From Acetobacteraceae bacterium (GTDB lineage Bacteria > Pseudomonadota > Alphaproteobacteria > Acetobacterales > Acetobacteraceae), in assembly GCA_004843165.1 (NCBI GenBank), contig CP039459.1:933501-997500 (forward strand): a stretch of DNA of 64,000 nucleotides, read 5' to 3'. This document shows positions 1 through 7,318 of the stretch, piece by piece; the first letter of the stretch is position 1; each line of letters opens with the position of its first letter. The position numbers and the translations under genes are program-made. A model generated the notes under the pieces. That model did not search any database, had not been told where the DNA came from, and worked only from the letters and a program-made list of their open reading frames with translations.

Positions 1-1
1 G

Positions 2-457
2 CCTACAAATACAAGCAATAATTTAAGTAACGGCAATGGCTTTCTTAATAAAAGCATGGCAACGGTGATTTTTGAGAATTACCGAAATCTTAACGTCACA
101 CCGGATTTTTTAACCACCGAAGGAATCAGCCTTGAAATCGAAGGCGATACGGCGAAGATGCTGGAAAACATGACCAGCTTTACCCCCAGTGTGAATTTAA
201 AACAAAAAGTCACGCTAACGATCAATCTTAACCGTGCCAGCTCCAAGGTCGCCGCATGGAAAAAACAGATTAAAAACTGGGTTGTCCTTGGAAAAGCCAC
301 GGTTACGAGCGATAGTTCCGTTGATACGCCTGTGACCATCCATAACACAACCATTTTGAATACTCCCTCAGAAAGCTATAATGGCAGCCAAAATATTTGG
401 ACGGTTAAGCTGAGCGGATATATCACAATTAATGAGCAGGCAATTTTAGCCAATTAA
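2..457 (+). CDS. Phage tail structural protein, tube-like (5' end outside window)
   Basis: The frame is open to the left edge, and the first ATG in it (position 56) has no ribosome binding site, so the gene very probably begins before the window. About 150 residues are visible. The protein is beta-rich, with no membrane segment or signal peptide. It lies directly before a frameshifted tail assembly chaperone, which is where the major tail tube gene sits in most contractile-tailed phages. The tail tube call rests on this position and the general character of the sequence, not on a motif. A sheath-associated or other small tail protein is the alternative. Confidence 0.5.
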   Translation, partial: PTNTSNNLSNGNGFLNKSMATVIFENYRNLNVTPDFLTTEGISLEIEGDTAKMLENMTSFTPSVNLKQKVTLTINLNRASSKVAAWKKQIKNWVVLGKATVTSDSSVDTPVTIHNTTILNTPSESYNGSQNIWTVKLSGYITINEQAILAN

Positions 458-561
458 AAATTCTTATATTTGCCGCCTTTAATTTTAGAGGCGGCATTAT
501 TTATAAATTTTAAATAACTAAAAGTAAATTTTTATAAAAATGTTTAATAGGTAAATATTCA

Positions 562-1104
562 ATGGCAGAAATTACAGAAATTAACCGCCAATGCAACTTG
601 GTGATGCAATTATCCGAAGGCAAACAGCTTTTTGCAGAACCTTTGGATTTAGAAATTTTCAGACGCTTTTATCGCCCTCTTGCCTTGGTCTGGGGACAGC
701 TTTCCAATGAGGGGCTGATCGGACCGGCAGGCGAAGCCATTGCCTGGTATCTTTTACGGGATAATGTGGCAAAACTCATTTCCTCACAGGAAGCCGAAGC
801 CATTGAAGCGGAAATCCGCAGCTCGGTTTGGCTTTTATCACCGAGTTCAAACGGATTTTCACGGATACTCCTGCATCAAGCGATCGGCAGCAGCAAAATC
901 AGCGAGGAGGAAAAAGACGAGGTGATGAATTCCCTTGTTTATTTTATTGCAGCCTCTGCCATCGAACGGGGACAGAGGCGAACCGAAATCCTGAAACTGA
1001 TGTCGCACGGGAATTTGGGCCTTACCTCGCAAGGCTTTACGGATTGGAGCGCCTCTCAGGCGATATTGCCAAAGGCCGAAAATGGGAAGGAAACGATCTC
1101 ATAA
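562..1104 (+). CDS. Phage tail assembly chaperone, unshifted product
   Basis: This 180-residue protein follows the tube-like gene after a 104-base AT-rich gap. It is the zero-frame product of a gene that appears to be read in two ways, like gpG/gpGT of lambda or gpE/E' of P2. These chaperones bind the tape measure protein and the tail tube subunit during tail assembly. The sequence is acidic and helical with no membrane segment. The last 28 codons, after the slippery site at 1014-1020, look less protein-like (rich in K, E, S and N) than the overlapping -1 frame. Function is inferred from position and the frameshift architecture. Confidence 0.6.
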   Translation: MAEITEINRQCNLVMQLSEGKQLFAEPLDLEIFRRFYRPLALVWGQLSNEGLIGPAGEAIAWYLLRDNVAKLISSQEAEAIEAEIRSSVWLLSPSSNGFSRILLHQAIGSSKISEEEKDEVMNSLVYFIAASAIERGQRRTEILKLMSHGNLGLTSQGFTDWSASQAILPKAENGKETIS

Positions 1105-1220
1105 ATGCGGTCTTTGCGGAAATTTTCTGGAATGATTTCCGTGCCTGTTTTTTAAGCCAGAAAGGCGATTTTCATTCCCTTTTGCATATTCAAGAAACGC
1201 TGAAAGGCAAAAATATGTAA
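562..1220 (+). CDS. Tail assembly chaperone, -1 frameshifted long product (562-1020 joined to 1020-1220)
   Basis: Slipping back one base at the heptamer T TTG GGC joins residues 1-153 of the upstream frame to 66 residues of the -1 frame, giving a protein of 219 residues. The downstream part begins PYLARLYGLERLSGDIAKG and reads like a normal globular or helical segment. It has no start codon and ribosome binding site of its own near the junction, so frameshifting is the simplest way to express it. The long form of such chaperones recruits the tape measure. A plain frameshift mutation is the alternative, but the perfect slippery site at the right place argues against it. Confidence 0.6.
1014..1020 (+). 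promoter_or_regulatory. Programmed -1 ribosomal frameshift site (slippery heptamer)
   Basis: The sequence t ttg ggc fits X XXY YYZ in the frame of the upstream coding sequence (codons ttg and ggc). Both tRNAs can re-pair after a -1 slip, to ttt and ggg. The next codon in the new frame is cct at 1020. No long stimulatory stem is obvious just downstream. Confidence 0.65.
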
Positions 1221-1246
1221 ATAAACATCAATAGAAAGAAATAAAA

Positions 1247-2170
1247 ATGAATAAAAAAGATATTATCGAGAGATTAAATCAAATCAATCTCAATCAAAAA
1301 TTGAAATTCAACCAAATCAATCTCCCCTCTCTCCAAATCAGCAATATCCCTCAAACAGTTTTTCCAACTTTTTTGGAAAAGCTAAAGGAGCTTTTTCAGA
1401 TTATCCCTCCTCAAGCGTCAACAGATTTTGCCCTACTCTCAAGAGAAGAACGCACAGCACCAAAAATTGCAACCAAAACCATTCTCCAGCGCAAGGAGAT
1501 TCATGAATTTGTTCGCCAGACATTTCCTCAAATAAAGCAAAGCGAAGCAAAGAAAGCACCTGAAAAAACTGCCTCTGCGCTTTTGCCGGTATTGAACCAT
1601 GTACCCGCTTTAAAGATTCAGAAAAGTGCGTCATCCGATCAACGCCATGCGGCTTCTTTTCTCGCCGTTTCTAGCAAAAACCCTGAAAAGAAAAGCATCG
1701 AAAATTTTCAAAAAACAGAAGAAAAGAAGGAGGCTTTTTCCTTCTCTGCCTCAAGGCAAGGGGGAAAACAGGCCTTTCTTACAAAAGAAGAAAAACCAAT
1801 TTTACAGCGCCTTAATCAAAATATTGAGATCAATAGACCGATTTACTTTCATCTACAAAGTAAAAAAACAGATTTTAAAATAAAGGAAAGAAGTCATTTT
1901 GAAAAAATACATTCTTTTTCAAAGGAAAAAACATTTCTTCCTTTGTCGGCACCACAGAAACAGGCAGCGCAAAGCCCACATTTGCTTCAAGTGATGGCTC
2001 CTGTCCTTTTTCCGAAACCGGAACGGGATGCGCTCTTTTCCATCCTAAAAGATATTCAAAATAAAGTCTCCGGAACAAAAAAAGCCCAGCCCTCTCCCCA
2101 ACAGATAAAGCAATGCGTACCTGCTGGGCGTAATGGTTTTTATGCCACTTTAAGAAAAACAACACGATAA
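1247..2170 (+). CDS. Lysine- and glutamine-rich phage protein in the tape-measure slot
   Basis: This 307-residue protein is not recognised by sequence. It is rich in K, Q, S and F, with a duplicated NQIN motif near the N-terminus (RLNQINLNQKLKFNQINL) and long stretches that look disordered. It has no signal peptide, membrane segment or cysteine cluster. It lies between the frameshifted chaperone and the baseplate plug gene, exactly where the tape measure gene is expected, but it is much shorter than usual and lacks the hydrophobic segments typical of tape measures. It may be a miniature tape measure for a short tail or a degenerate replacement. A weak Shine-Dalgarno (agaaag) precedes the ATG. 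Confidence 0.45.
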   Translation: MNKKDIIERLNQINLNQKLKFNQINLPSLQISNIPQTVFPTFLEKLKELFQIIPPQASTDFALLSREERTAPKIATKTILQRKEIHEFVRQTFPQIKQSEAKKAPEKTASALLPVLNHVPALKIQKSASSDQRHAASFLAVSSKNPEKKSIENFQKTEEKKEAFSFSASRQGGKQAFLTKEEKPILQRLNQNIEINRPIYFHLQSKKTDFKIKERSHFEKIHSFSKEKTFLPLSAPQKQAAQSPHLLQVMAPVLFPKPERDALFSILKDIQNKVSGTKKAQPSPQQIKQCVPAGRNGFYATLRKTTR

Positions 2171-2190
2171 TCCTCAAGAAAGTTTACATC

Positions 2191-2535
2191 ATGGTTAATA
2201 ATAATCTCTTTACCGGGCTTGGCATTTCGGTTGGTGCGACAAATGCCGAAGAAGGACAAATTATTCCTTTTCAGCCCAACCCGAATACGGCACCGCCTTT
2301 CAGCTTTATGAGTCAAATTGCAGAGGGTCAGATACAGGTCAACATCCTCTGGAATCTGGTAGGGCAGCGTTACTGGATGCAAGTTAAAAATGCCAATGGG
2401 AATTTTCTCATCTGTCGTCCCCTGACTGCCACGCCGAGCATGGCCTCAAAGGGAAAAATTGACCTTCTTAACGGAACAAGTCAAAGCAAAATCTATTTTT
2501 ATGAAGATACCCAATCTTTTCAAATCATTCTCTAA
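2191..2535 (+). CDS. Baseplate plug-like protein (Pam3 gp18 type)
   Basis: This small 114-residue beta-rich protein has the layout of the plug family that closes the central channel of simple myophage baseplates. The pattern includes an internal NILWNLVGQRYWMQVKNANG, followed by a segment about 'restoring' small ligands (LICRPLTATPSMASKG) and a final strand ending SFQIIL. It follows the lysine-rich protein by 20 bases and precedes a wedge-like gene, matching the gene order of simple contractile tails. The family call is from recognition of the fold pattern and neighbours, not a search. Confidence 0.6.
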   Translation: MVNNNLFTGLGISVGATNAEEGQIIPFQPNPNTAPPFSFMSQIAEGQIQVNILWNLVGQRYWMQVKNANGNFLICRPLTATPSMASKGKIDLLNGTSQSKIYFYEDTQSFQIIL

Positions 2536-2570
2536 TCAAAGAAAATAACGAAATAATAAAGGAAAATAAT

Positions 2571-2936
2571 ATGAGCAGAATTTGGGCCAGAACAGGCAAG
2601 CCCGATCAGAACGGTAAACGGCAATGGATCTCCGTCAGTAACAATACGGCCATTCTCACATGGCTTCAGCAGGCGGTCTTACTGCAATTAGGGGAAAGCC
2701 CCTTTTGGGTTGACTGGGGTCTGCCCGTTATCGGTGCCCTCACCCAAGGCATCTATCCCGATCTTTACATCCAAAAGACAAAAGAGCGGTTTCAGCCTTA
2801 TTTTTTAAATATCAATATCAACCGAACGGTCCCCGACACGCCGGAGGATCAAATCAACTATAAGATTATCGCTATCCCCTATCCCGGACAAGCAAAAGCT
2901 GGCGCTGAATATTCACAAGCCCCCAAAGCCGGATAA
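2571..2936 (+). CDS. Putative baseplate wedge protein (gp25-like position)
   Basis: The product has 121 residues and contains the segment ESPFWVDWGLPVIGALTQG, then a helix with PYFLNININRTVPDTPEDQ. This resembles the small baseplate proteins found after the plug gene in simple myophages. A good ribosome binding site (aaagga) stands before the ATG. The C-terminal 15 residues are a flexible A/G/K/P tail. It probably forms part of the inner baseplate and contacts the next gene's product. The exact family is uncertain. Confidence 0.5.
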   Translation: MSRIWARTGKPDQNGKRQWISVSNNTAILTWLQQAVLLQLGESPFWVDWGLPVIGALTQGIYPDLYIQKTKERFQPYFLNININRTVPDTPEDQINYKIIAIPYPGQAKAGAEYSQAPKAG

Positions 2937-2997
2937 TGACTAAATTATACTTACCTATTACTTTTAATTATTTTATATCTACAAATGGAGAACAATT

Positions 2998-3756
2998 ATG
3001 AGCGCAAGAAACGATATTTCGACCGTCTGGCGAGACATTTTCGCCGTCGCCTTTCAAAAAAGCCCGATTTATTTAACAGGCGGCATTGTTAAAGACTGGG
3101 GGAATGGCGCAGTAAACTGGATTCAAAATCAATTTGAAAACAACCTGCCTGCAGCACATCCTATCGGTGACAGATTCCCTGTTCCTCTTGCAACTTTGAT
3201 TGCAGATAGTCTGGGCGTTGCTGTCAGTGATGCCGCCAGCGGCTTTAATGCCATTGGCGGGAACTTCGCCCTTGGGACAGATTCACTCGATGATTTAATG
3301 CTGGATTGGGAATGTCCACCCAATAACTCCGGCACTCTCTTCGACACGACACCGCCTTCCGATCCTCAGGCCAATGCGCAGGCGCAAGATGATAACCAGC
3401 TTATCAAACCTTCTAGTATGAGCATCAGAATGAAAACAGCCCCCCATACGGTTGGACATTATGCCACCATGCTCGGCCTCGTTCCCCTGATGCGGGCTAT
3501 TTTCTCACAGCATAAATGCCTAGGCGGACGCTATGTTGTCGCAACGCCCTCTTATATCTGGACAAATATGGTTCTGCAGAAATTTGCTGACATTACAGAA
3601 GAACCTGGGAAAACCCCGGGAAGTCTCTTTCAGCTCGATTTCGTTCAGCCCGTCCAAAAACCTCAAACGGCCGAAATGAAGATAGGGGAGCAATATAGCA
3701 ATATCCATAAGGGCAACATAAATTTTCTCCCCACCCCTGAGCTTGTACAAGCATAG
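2998..3756 (+). CDS. Baseplate-associated structural protein, full-length copy
   Basis: This 252-residue phage structural protein is preceded by a strong ribosome binding site (ggag). Its C-terminal half contains SMSIRMKTAPHTVGHYAT and GGRYVVATPSYIWTNMVLQ, a pattern found in hypothetical baseplate or hub-adjacent proteins of myophages. Bases 3160-3667 are repeated almost exactly at 5151-5658, and a 101-base part of them again at 7057-7157. The two longer copies then end in different C-termini (TAEMKIGEQYSN here, STTEQSISPTLKN in the second copy). The gene stops nine bases before a convergent cargo gene. It is probably the functional copy because it keeps the N-terminal 54 residues and the start signals. 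Confidence 0.55.
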   Translation: MSARNDISTVWRDIFAVAFQKSPIYLTGGIVKDWGNGAVNWIQNQFENNLPAAHPIGDRFPVPLATLIADSLGVAVSDAASGFNAIGGNFALGTDSLDDLMLDWECPPNNSGTLFDTTPPSDPQANAQAQDDNQLIKPSSMSIRMKTAPHTVGHYATMLGLVPLMRAIFSQHKCLGGRYVVATPSYIWTNMVLQKFADITEEPGKTPGSLFQLDFVQPVQKPQTAEMKIGEQYSNIHKGNINFLPTPELVQA

Positions 3757-3765
3757 ACTCTCCCC

Positions 3766-5022
3766 TTAAAACTCCCCTTCTACTCCAGCAATAAAGATAG
3801 GGGCGGTTGCATCAAGTTGATCCAGCAGAAGAAAATGAACATCTTTAGGATATTTACCAGAAAGAGGGAGCAATGTGCCAGAGGCATCGTAAAAACCTAG
3901 TCTTGCAGGCGGAAAAGAAACACCACAACGTATAACATCTCCTCCTTCTGTAATTCGTCCCGCAATTACCGTTTTTTTTAACATGGAAAAATCCTTGGAT
4001 TTAATATGTTTATTAGGCGTAATATGACCGGCCTTATCAATCTGCCCAATCTCGTACCGTGGACTATTTGACATTTGTTTTTTTCTACGCCAGAGCAGGC
4101 CGCCTGACGTTACTTTTACACCACCTAAAACTCTAATATTTTGATCAAAAAGAAAAAGTCTTCCTTCTTCATTACATGATAGATCGCCGCTCTGTGCTAC
4201 CTGATGTGGTTTTGTCGATAATGAGGGAAGCTTTGCACCTTTCCAATGTTTATCTTGACGCCGCTCCCGATCGTAATCAGAACAGTATGTCCAATAAGGA
4301 CGGCAGGAAATGCTATCTCCCTCATGGCAAGACAGCATTTTTATATCACAATCCTTGCGGTGCAATTCGCCTGCATGCTCTAGATAATCTTCAACAATCT
4401 GATTGCGAAATTGAGAGCAATCACTCTTAAAAACAACAGAAGCGATAACCTCTTCGTAGGGCGCCTCGGATAACCGATATGTTGTGCGGCAATTCTGCTC
4501 CACAATCGCAGCATTCTGCGCCGCTATCACCGCATTGCGTTGTTGGTAATATTGCTGATTATATCGTGCCTGTTGTTGCTTTTGCCGGTTATATCGCTGT
4601 ATCATCTGAAAGGCTAAAACAGGATTGCCTGGGGGGACAGAGCCTATTACTCCCCCCCCTGCAGCAGAAACACGACCTGCCGAGTCAATTGATCCTATTA
4701 TCCCCCCCCCTGCAGTAGAAACATGACCTGCCGAGTCAATTGATCCTATTATCCCCCTCCCTGCAGCAGAAACACGACCTGCCGGGTCAATTGTTTCTGT
4801 TATCTCCCCCCCTGCAGCAGAAATATGACCAGCCGAGTCAATTGTTTCTGTTATCTTCCCTCCTACAGCAGAAACATGACCTCCTGAATCAATTGCCCCC
4901 TCAACAGAACCACCTTCCCCTTGTATATGCCCCGGCGCATAATAAGGGGAATCTGCTCTTACAGAAGTAACCAAAAGTAATGGGAAAAATAATACTGATA
5001 CTAAAACAGTTTTTTTATACAT
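3766..5022 (-). CDS. Secreted repeat protein A with cysteine-rich C-terminal domain (prophage cargo)
   Basis: I do not recognise a family for this 418-residue protein. Visible parts are a signal peptide (residues 1-23, cleavage near SVRA-DSPYY); five to six 17-residue repeats of the type GSIDSAGHVSAAGGGII (about 37-128); a Q/Y/R-rich segment likely to be helical (RYNRQKQQQARYNQQYYQQR, about 143-162); and a cysteine-rich domain with HRKDCD, CRPYWTYCSDYDRERR and a return of the repeat-like motif (GQIDKAGHIT). It lies opposite to the tail operon, between a baseplate gene and a partial copy of it. A paralogue follows at 5764-6927. The export signal and its placement as a reversed insert suggest lysogenic expression as a host-fitness or surface factor. 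That role is inference. Confidence 0.7.
   Translation of the reverse strand: MYKKTVLVSVLFFPLLLVTSVRADSPYYAPGHIQGEGGSVEGAIDSGGHVSAVGGKITETIDSAGHISAAGGEITETIDPAGRVSAAGRGIIGSIDSAGHVSTAGGGIIGSIDSAGRVSAAGGGVIGSVPPGNPVLAFQMIQRYNRQKQQQARYNQQYYQQRNAVIAAQNAAIVEQNCRTTYRLSEAPYEEVIASVVFKSDCSQFRNQIVEDYLEHAGELHRKDCDIKMLSCHEGDSISCRPYWTYCSDYDRERRQDKHWKGAKLPSLSTKPHQVAQSGDLSCNEEGRLFLFDQNIRVLGGVKVTSGGLLWRRKKQMSNSPRYEIGQIDKAGHITPNKHIKSKDFSMLKKTVIAGRITEGGDVIRCGVSFPPARLGFYDASGTLLPLSGKYPKDVHFLLLDQLDATAPIFIAGVEGEF
4639..4914 (-). repeat. In-frame 51-bp tandem repeats with poly-G tracts inside secreted protein A
   Basis: About 5.4 units of 51 bp encode the 17-residue repeats. On the + strand the tract contains uninterrupted C runs of 8 (4652-4659), 9 (4702-4710) and 7 (4806-4812). 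They code for consecutive glycines, and each is preceded by a nearly constant tgcagcag side. A change of one base in any run would shift the reading frame, and a change of one unit would keep it. Confidence 0.85.
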
Positions 5023-5150
5023 CCTATTACTTTCCTATTCTTCAAATTATTCCAAAAAACACAAAATTCTAAAACAGAGAGATTTTCCTGAACATTTTCA
5101 CTATGGCACTGATTTAATCCAAAATAAACAAATCTTTAAAGCAAGATTCA
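5023..5150 (-). repeat. Duplicated upstream region of cargo gene A
   Basis: This 128-base segment just before the start codon of cargo gene A is almost identical to 6928-7056, before cargo gene B. It should carry the promoter of the minus-strand gene. It is AT-rich, and a purine-rich aggaaagtaatagg stands directly before the ATG. At its far end it switches abruptly into baseplate-gene sequence at cctatcggtg (5151). Confidence 0.8.
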
Positions 5151-5720
5151 CCTATCGGTGACAGATTCCCTGTTCCTCTTGCAACTTTGATTGCAGATGG
5201 TCTGGGCGTTGCTGTCAGTGATGCCGCCAGCGGTTTTAATGCCATTGGCGGGAACTTCGCCCTTGGGACAGATTCACTCGATGATTTAATGCTGGATTGG
5301 GAATCTTCCCCTAATAATCAAGGCACTCTCTTCGACACGACACCGCCATCTGATCCACAAGCCAATGCGCAGGCGCAAGATGATAACCAGCTTATCAAAC
5401 CTTCTAGTATGAGCATCAGAATGAAAACAGCCCCCCATACGGTTGGACATTATGCCACCATGCTCGGCCTCATTCCCCTTATGCGGGCTATTTTCTCACA
5501 GCATAAATGTCTGGGCGGACGCTATGTTGTCGCAACGCCTTCCTATATCTGGACAAATATGGTTCTGCAGAAATTTGCTGACATTACAGAAGAACCTGGG
5601 AAAACCCCGGGAAGTCTCTTTCAGCTCGATTTCGTTCAGCCCGTCCAAAAACCTCAAAGCACAACAGAACAGAGTATCAGCCCTACACTTAAAAATATCC
5701 AGAAAAGCGGCATCTCTTAA
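5151..5720 (+). pseudogene. Partial duplicate of the baseplate gene (5'-truncated, alternative C-terminus)
   Basis: Bases 5151-5658 match 3160-3667 with only scattered changes and no length change, in the same orientation. The copy lacks the first 54 residues of the parent protein and has no good start signals. An internal ATG at 5187 would give 177 residues. After cctcaaa the sequence diverges from the parent and runs to its own stop (QSTTEQSISPTLKNIQKSGIS). The frame has stayed open, so the copy is either recent or kept by selection or gene conversion. It may hold the ancestral 3' end of the baseplate gene. Confidence 0.75.
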
Positions 5721-5763
5721 AAGCTAATCCACCATAGCAAAAAAAATTCTCTATAGTGAGACC

Positions 5764-6927
5764 TTAGTGAAGCGGGGTCATTCCAGGAGGTTTCGACCCT
5801 ATATTATCCTGTAGCATCTTGCCAGATGCATGATCTACAAAACCTAGTCTTCTCGGCGGCTGATGAGTTCCACAACGTAAAAAATTTCCATCCTTCAATA
5901 CCTGTCCGAGCATTGTTGTTTGTTTTATCAAATATTTATCTTTATGAGAAATATGCTTATCTATAGTAATATGTCCTGCCTCATCAATAGTCCCGACCTT
6001 ATGAGCATCGTCTCCAAAAAGAAGCACGCCACTATCAGAAACAGTTCCTCCACTTAAAACCTCACTACCGTGAAGAAGAACTATATGCCCTTTAACAGTG
6101 CATGGTTGGTAGAGCGCATCTAAATTTGTATTATTTTCCAGCTGTGTTGATAAAGCAGGAAGTTTAACGCCCTGCCAGTGTCTGTCTTTACGCCTCTCTT
6201 GATCATAGTCAGCGCAATATGACCAGTAAGGACGACAAGAAAGGGCATTATTAGCGTTACTACATGCCATTAACTTTGCATCACAATCTTTGCGATGCAA
6301 TTCACTAGCATGTTCTGCATAATCCTCAATAATCTGTTTTCGAAATGAAGCACAAGCATTATTAAAATTCTCGCATGAGACCACTTCCTCATAGGGTTTT
6401 TGACAAAGCTGATAAGCTTCTCGACAAACGCCATCATTCTGCGCCGCTATCGCCGCATTGCGTTGCTGGTAATATTGCTGATTGTATCGTGCCTGTTGTT
6501 GCTTTTGCCGGTTATATCGCTGTATCATCTGAAAGGCTAAAAAACCATTGCCGGGAGGGACTGAACCTATAACAGCACCTTGCACCATAACTTGCCCAGA
6601 AGGGCTAATACTACCGATTACACCTTGAGTGTCTAAAATCTGTCCAGAAGGACTGATGCTTCCAACAACACCTTGAGTATCTAAAATCTGTCCAGAAGGA
6701 CTGATGCTTCCAACGACACCTTGAGTGTCTAAAATCTGTCCAGAGGGACTGATGCTTCCAACAACACCTTGAGTATCTAAAATCTGTCCAGAAGAGCTAA
6801 CACTACCAGTTACCCCCTTATTATCCATAAGCTGCCCAGATGAATAATAAGGGGAATCTGCTTTTACAGAAGTAACCAAAAGTAATGGAAAAAATAACAC
6901 TGATACTAAAACAGTCTTTCTATACAT
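5764..6927 (-). CDS. Secreted repeat protein B with cysteine-rich C-terminal domain (prophage cargo, paralogue of A)
   Basis: This 387-residue paralogue of protein A has the same signal peptide (differing at two residues), the same Q/Y-rich segment and the same cysteine-rich domain plan (ELHRKDCD, CRPYWSYCADYDQERR, VGTIDEAGHITIDKHI). Its N-terminal repeats are different: about five 16-residue units of the type SGQILDTQGVVGSISP. The signal and Q/Y segments are nearly identical in DNA between A and B, while repeats and C-termini differ, as expected for gene conversion around diversifying parts. It is flanked by partial copies of the baseplate gene on both sides. Function unknown; secretion across the inner membrane is the only firm prediction. 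Confidence 0.7.
   Translation of the reverse strand: MYRKTVLVSVLFFPLLLVTSVKADSPYYSSGQLMDNKGVTGSVSSSGQILDTQGVVGSISPSGQILDTQGVVGSISPSGQILDTQGVVGSISPSGQILDTQGVIGSISPSGQVMVQGAVIGSVPPGNGFLAFQMIQRYNRQKQQQARYNQQYYQQRNAAIAAQNDGVCREAYQLCQKPYEEVVSCENFNNACASFRKQIIEDYAEHASELHRKDCDAKLMACSNANNALSCRPYWSYCADYDQERRKDRHWQGVKLPALSTQLENNTNLDALYQPCTVKGHIVLLHGSEVLSGGTVSDSGVLLFGDDAHKVGTIDEAGHITIDKHISHKDKYLIKQTTMLGQVLKDGNFLRCGTHQPPRRLGFVDHASGKMLQDNIGSKPPGMTPLH
6562..6837 (-). repeat. In-frame 48-bp tandem repeats inside secreted protein B
   Basis: Four nearly perfect 48-bp units plus diverged end units encode SGQILDTQGVVGSISP. The units differ mostly by synonymous changes (for example caacaacacc versus caacgacacc). 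No long homopolymer run is present, unlike the tract in gene A. Confidence 0.85.
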
Positions 6928-7056
6928 CCTATTACTTTCCTATTCTTTAAATTATTCCAAAAAAACAAAAAATTCTAAACTAGAAAGATTTTCCTGAACA
7001 TTTTCACTATGGCACCGATTTAATCCAAAATAAACAAATCTTTAAAGCAAGATTCA
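6928..7056 (-). repeat. Duplicated upstream region of cargo gene B
   Basis: Nearly identical to 5023-5150 (a few substitutions and one-base indels). It carries the start region of cargo gene B and ends where a third baseplate-gene fragment begins at 7057. Confidence 0.8.
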
Positions 7057-7157
7057 GCTATTGGCGACGCTGTTCCTGTTCCTCTTGCAACTTTGATTGC
7101 AGATGGTCTGGGCGTTGCTGTCAGTGATGCCGCCAGCGGTTTTAATGCCATCGGCGG
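7057..7157 (+). pseudogene. Short third fragment of the baseplate gene
   Basis: About 101 bases match 3160-3260 of the baseplate gene and 5151-5251 of its second copy (attgcagatggtctgggcg and following). Identity ends abruptly at ggcgg, followed by atgctag. It shares the variants gatggtctgg and agcggttttaat with the second copy rather than the first. It cannot code for a useful product and marks the right edge of the insertion. The remaining 160 bases up to the hub gene are AT-rich and show no gene. Confidence 0.75.
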
Positions 7158-7318
7158 ATGCTAGATTAGCTCTCTAAACACTACTCCAGCGTCTCTGTTT
7201 TTTCCTCTAATATTGTATATTTTAGCAATATTTAAATTCATTATTTTATTTATAAATAAAACTATCAACAAAATAACTCTTTTCAAACTTAGATACATAT
7301 CAAAAAGGATTTAATATT

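Noticed and set aside
4639-4914. Regular repeats resembling a CRISPR array
   Set aside because: Units of 51 bp are contiguous without unique spacers, stay in frame and code for glycine-rich repeats. The same holds for 6562-6837.
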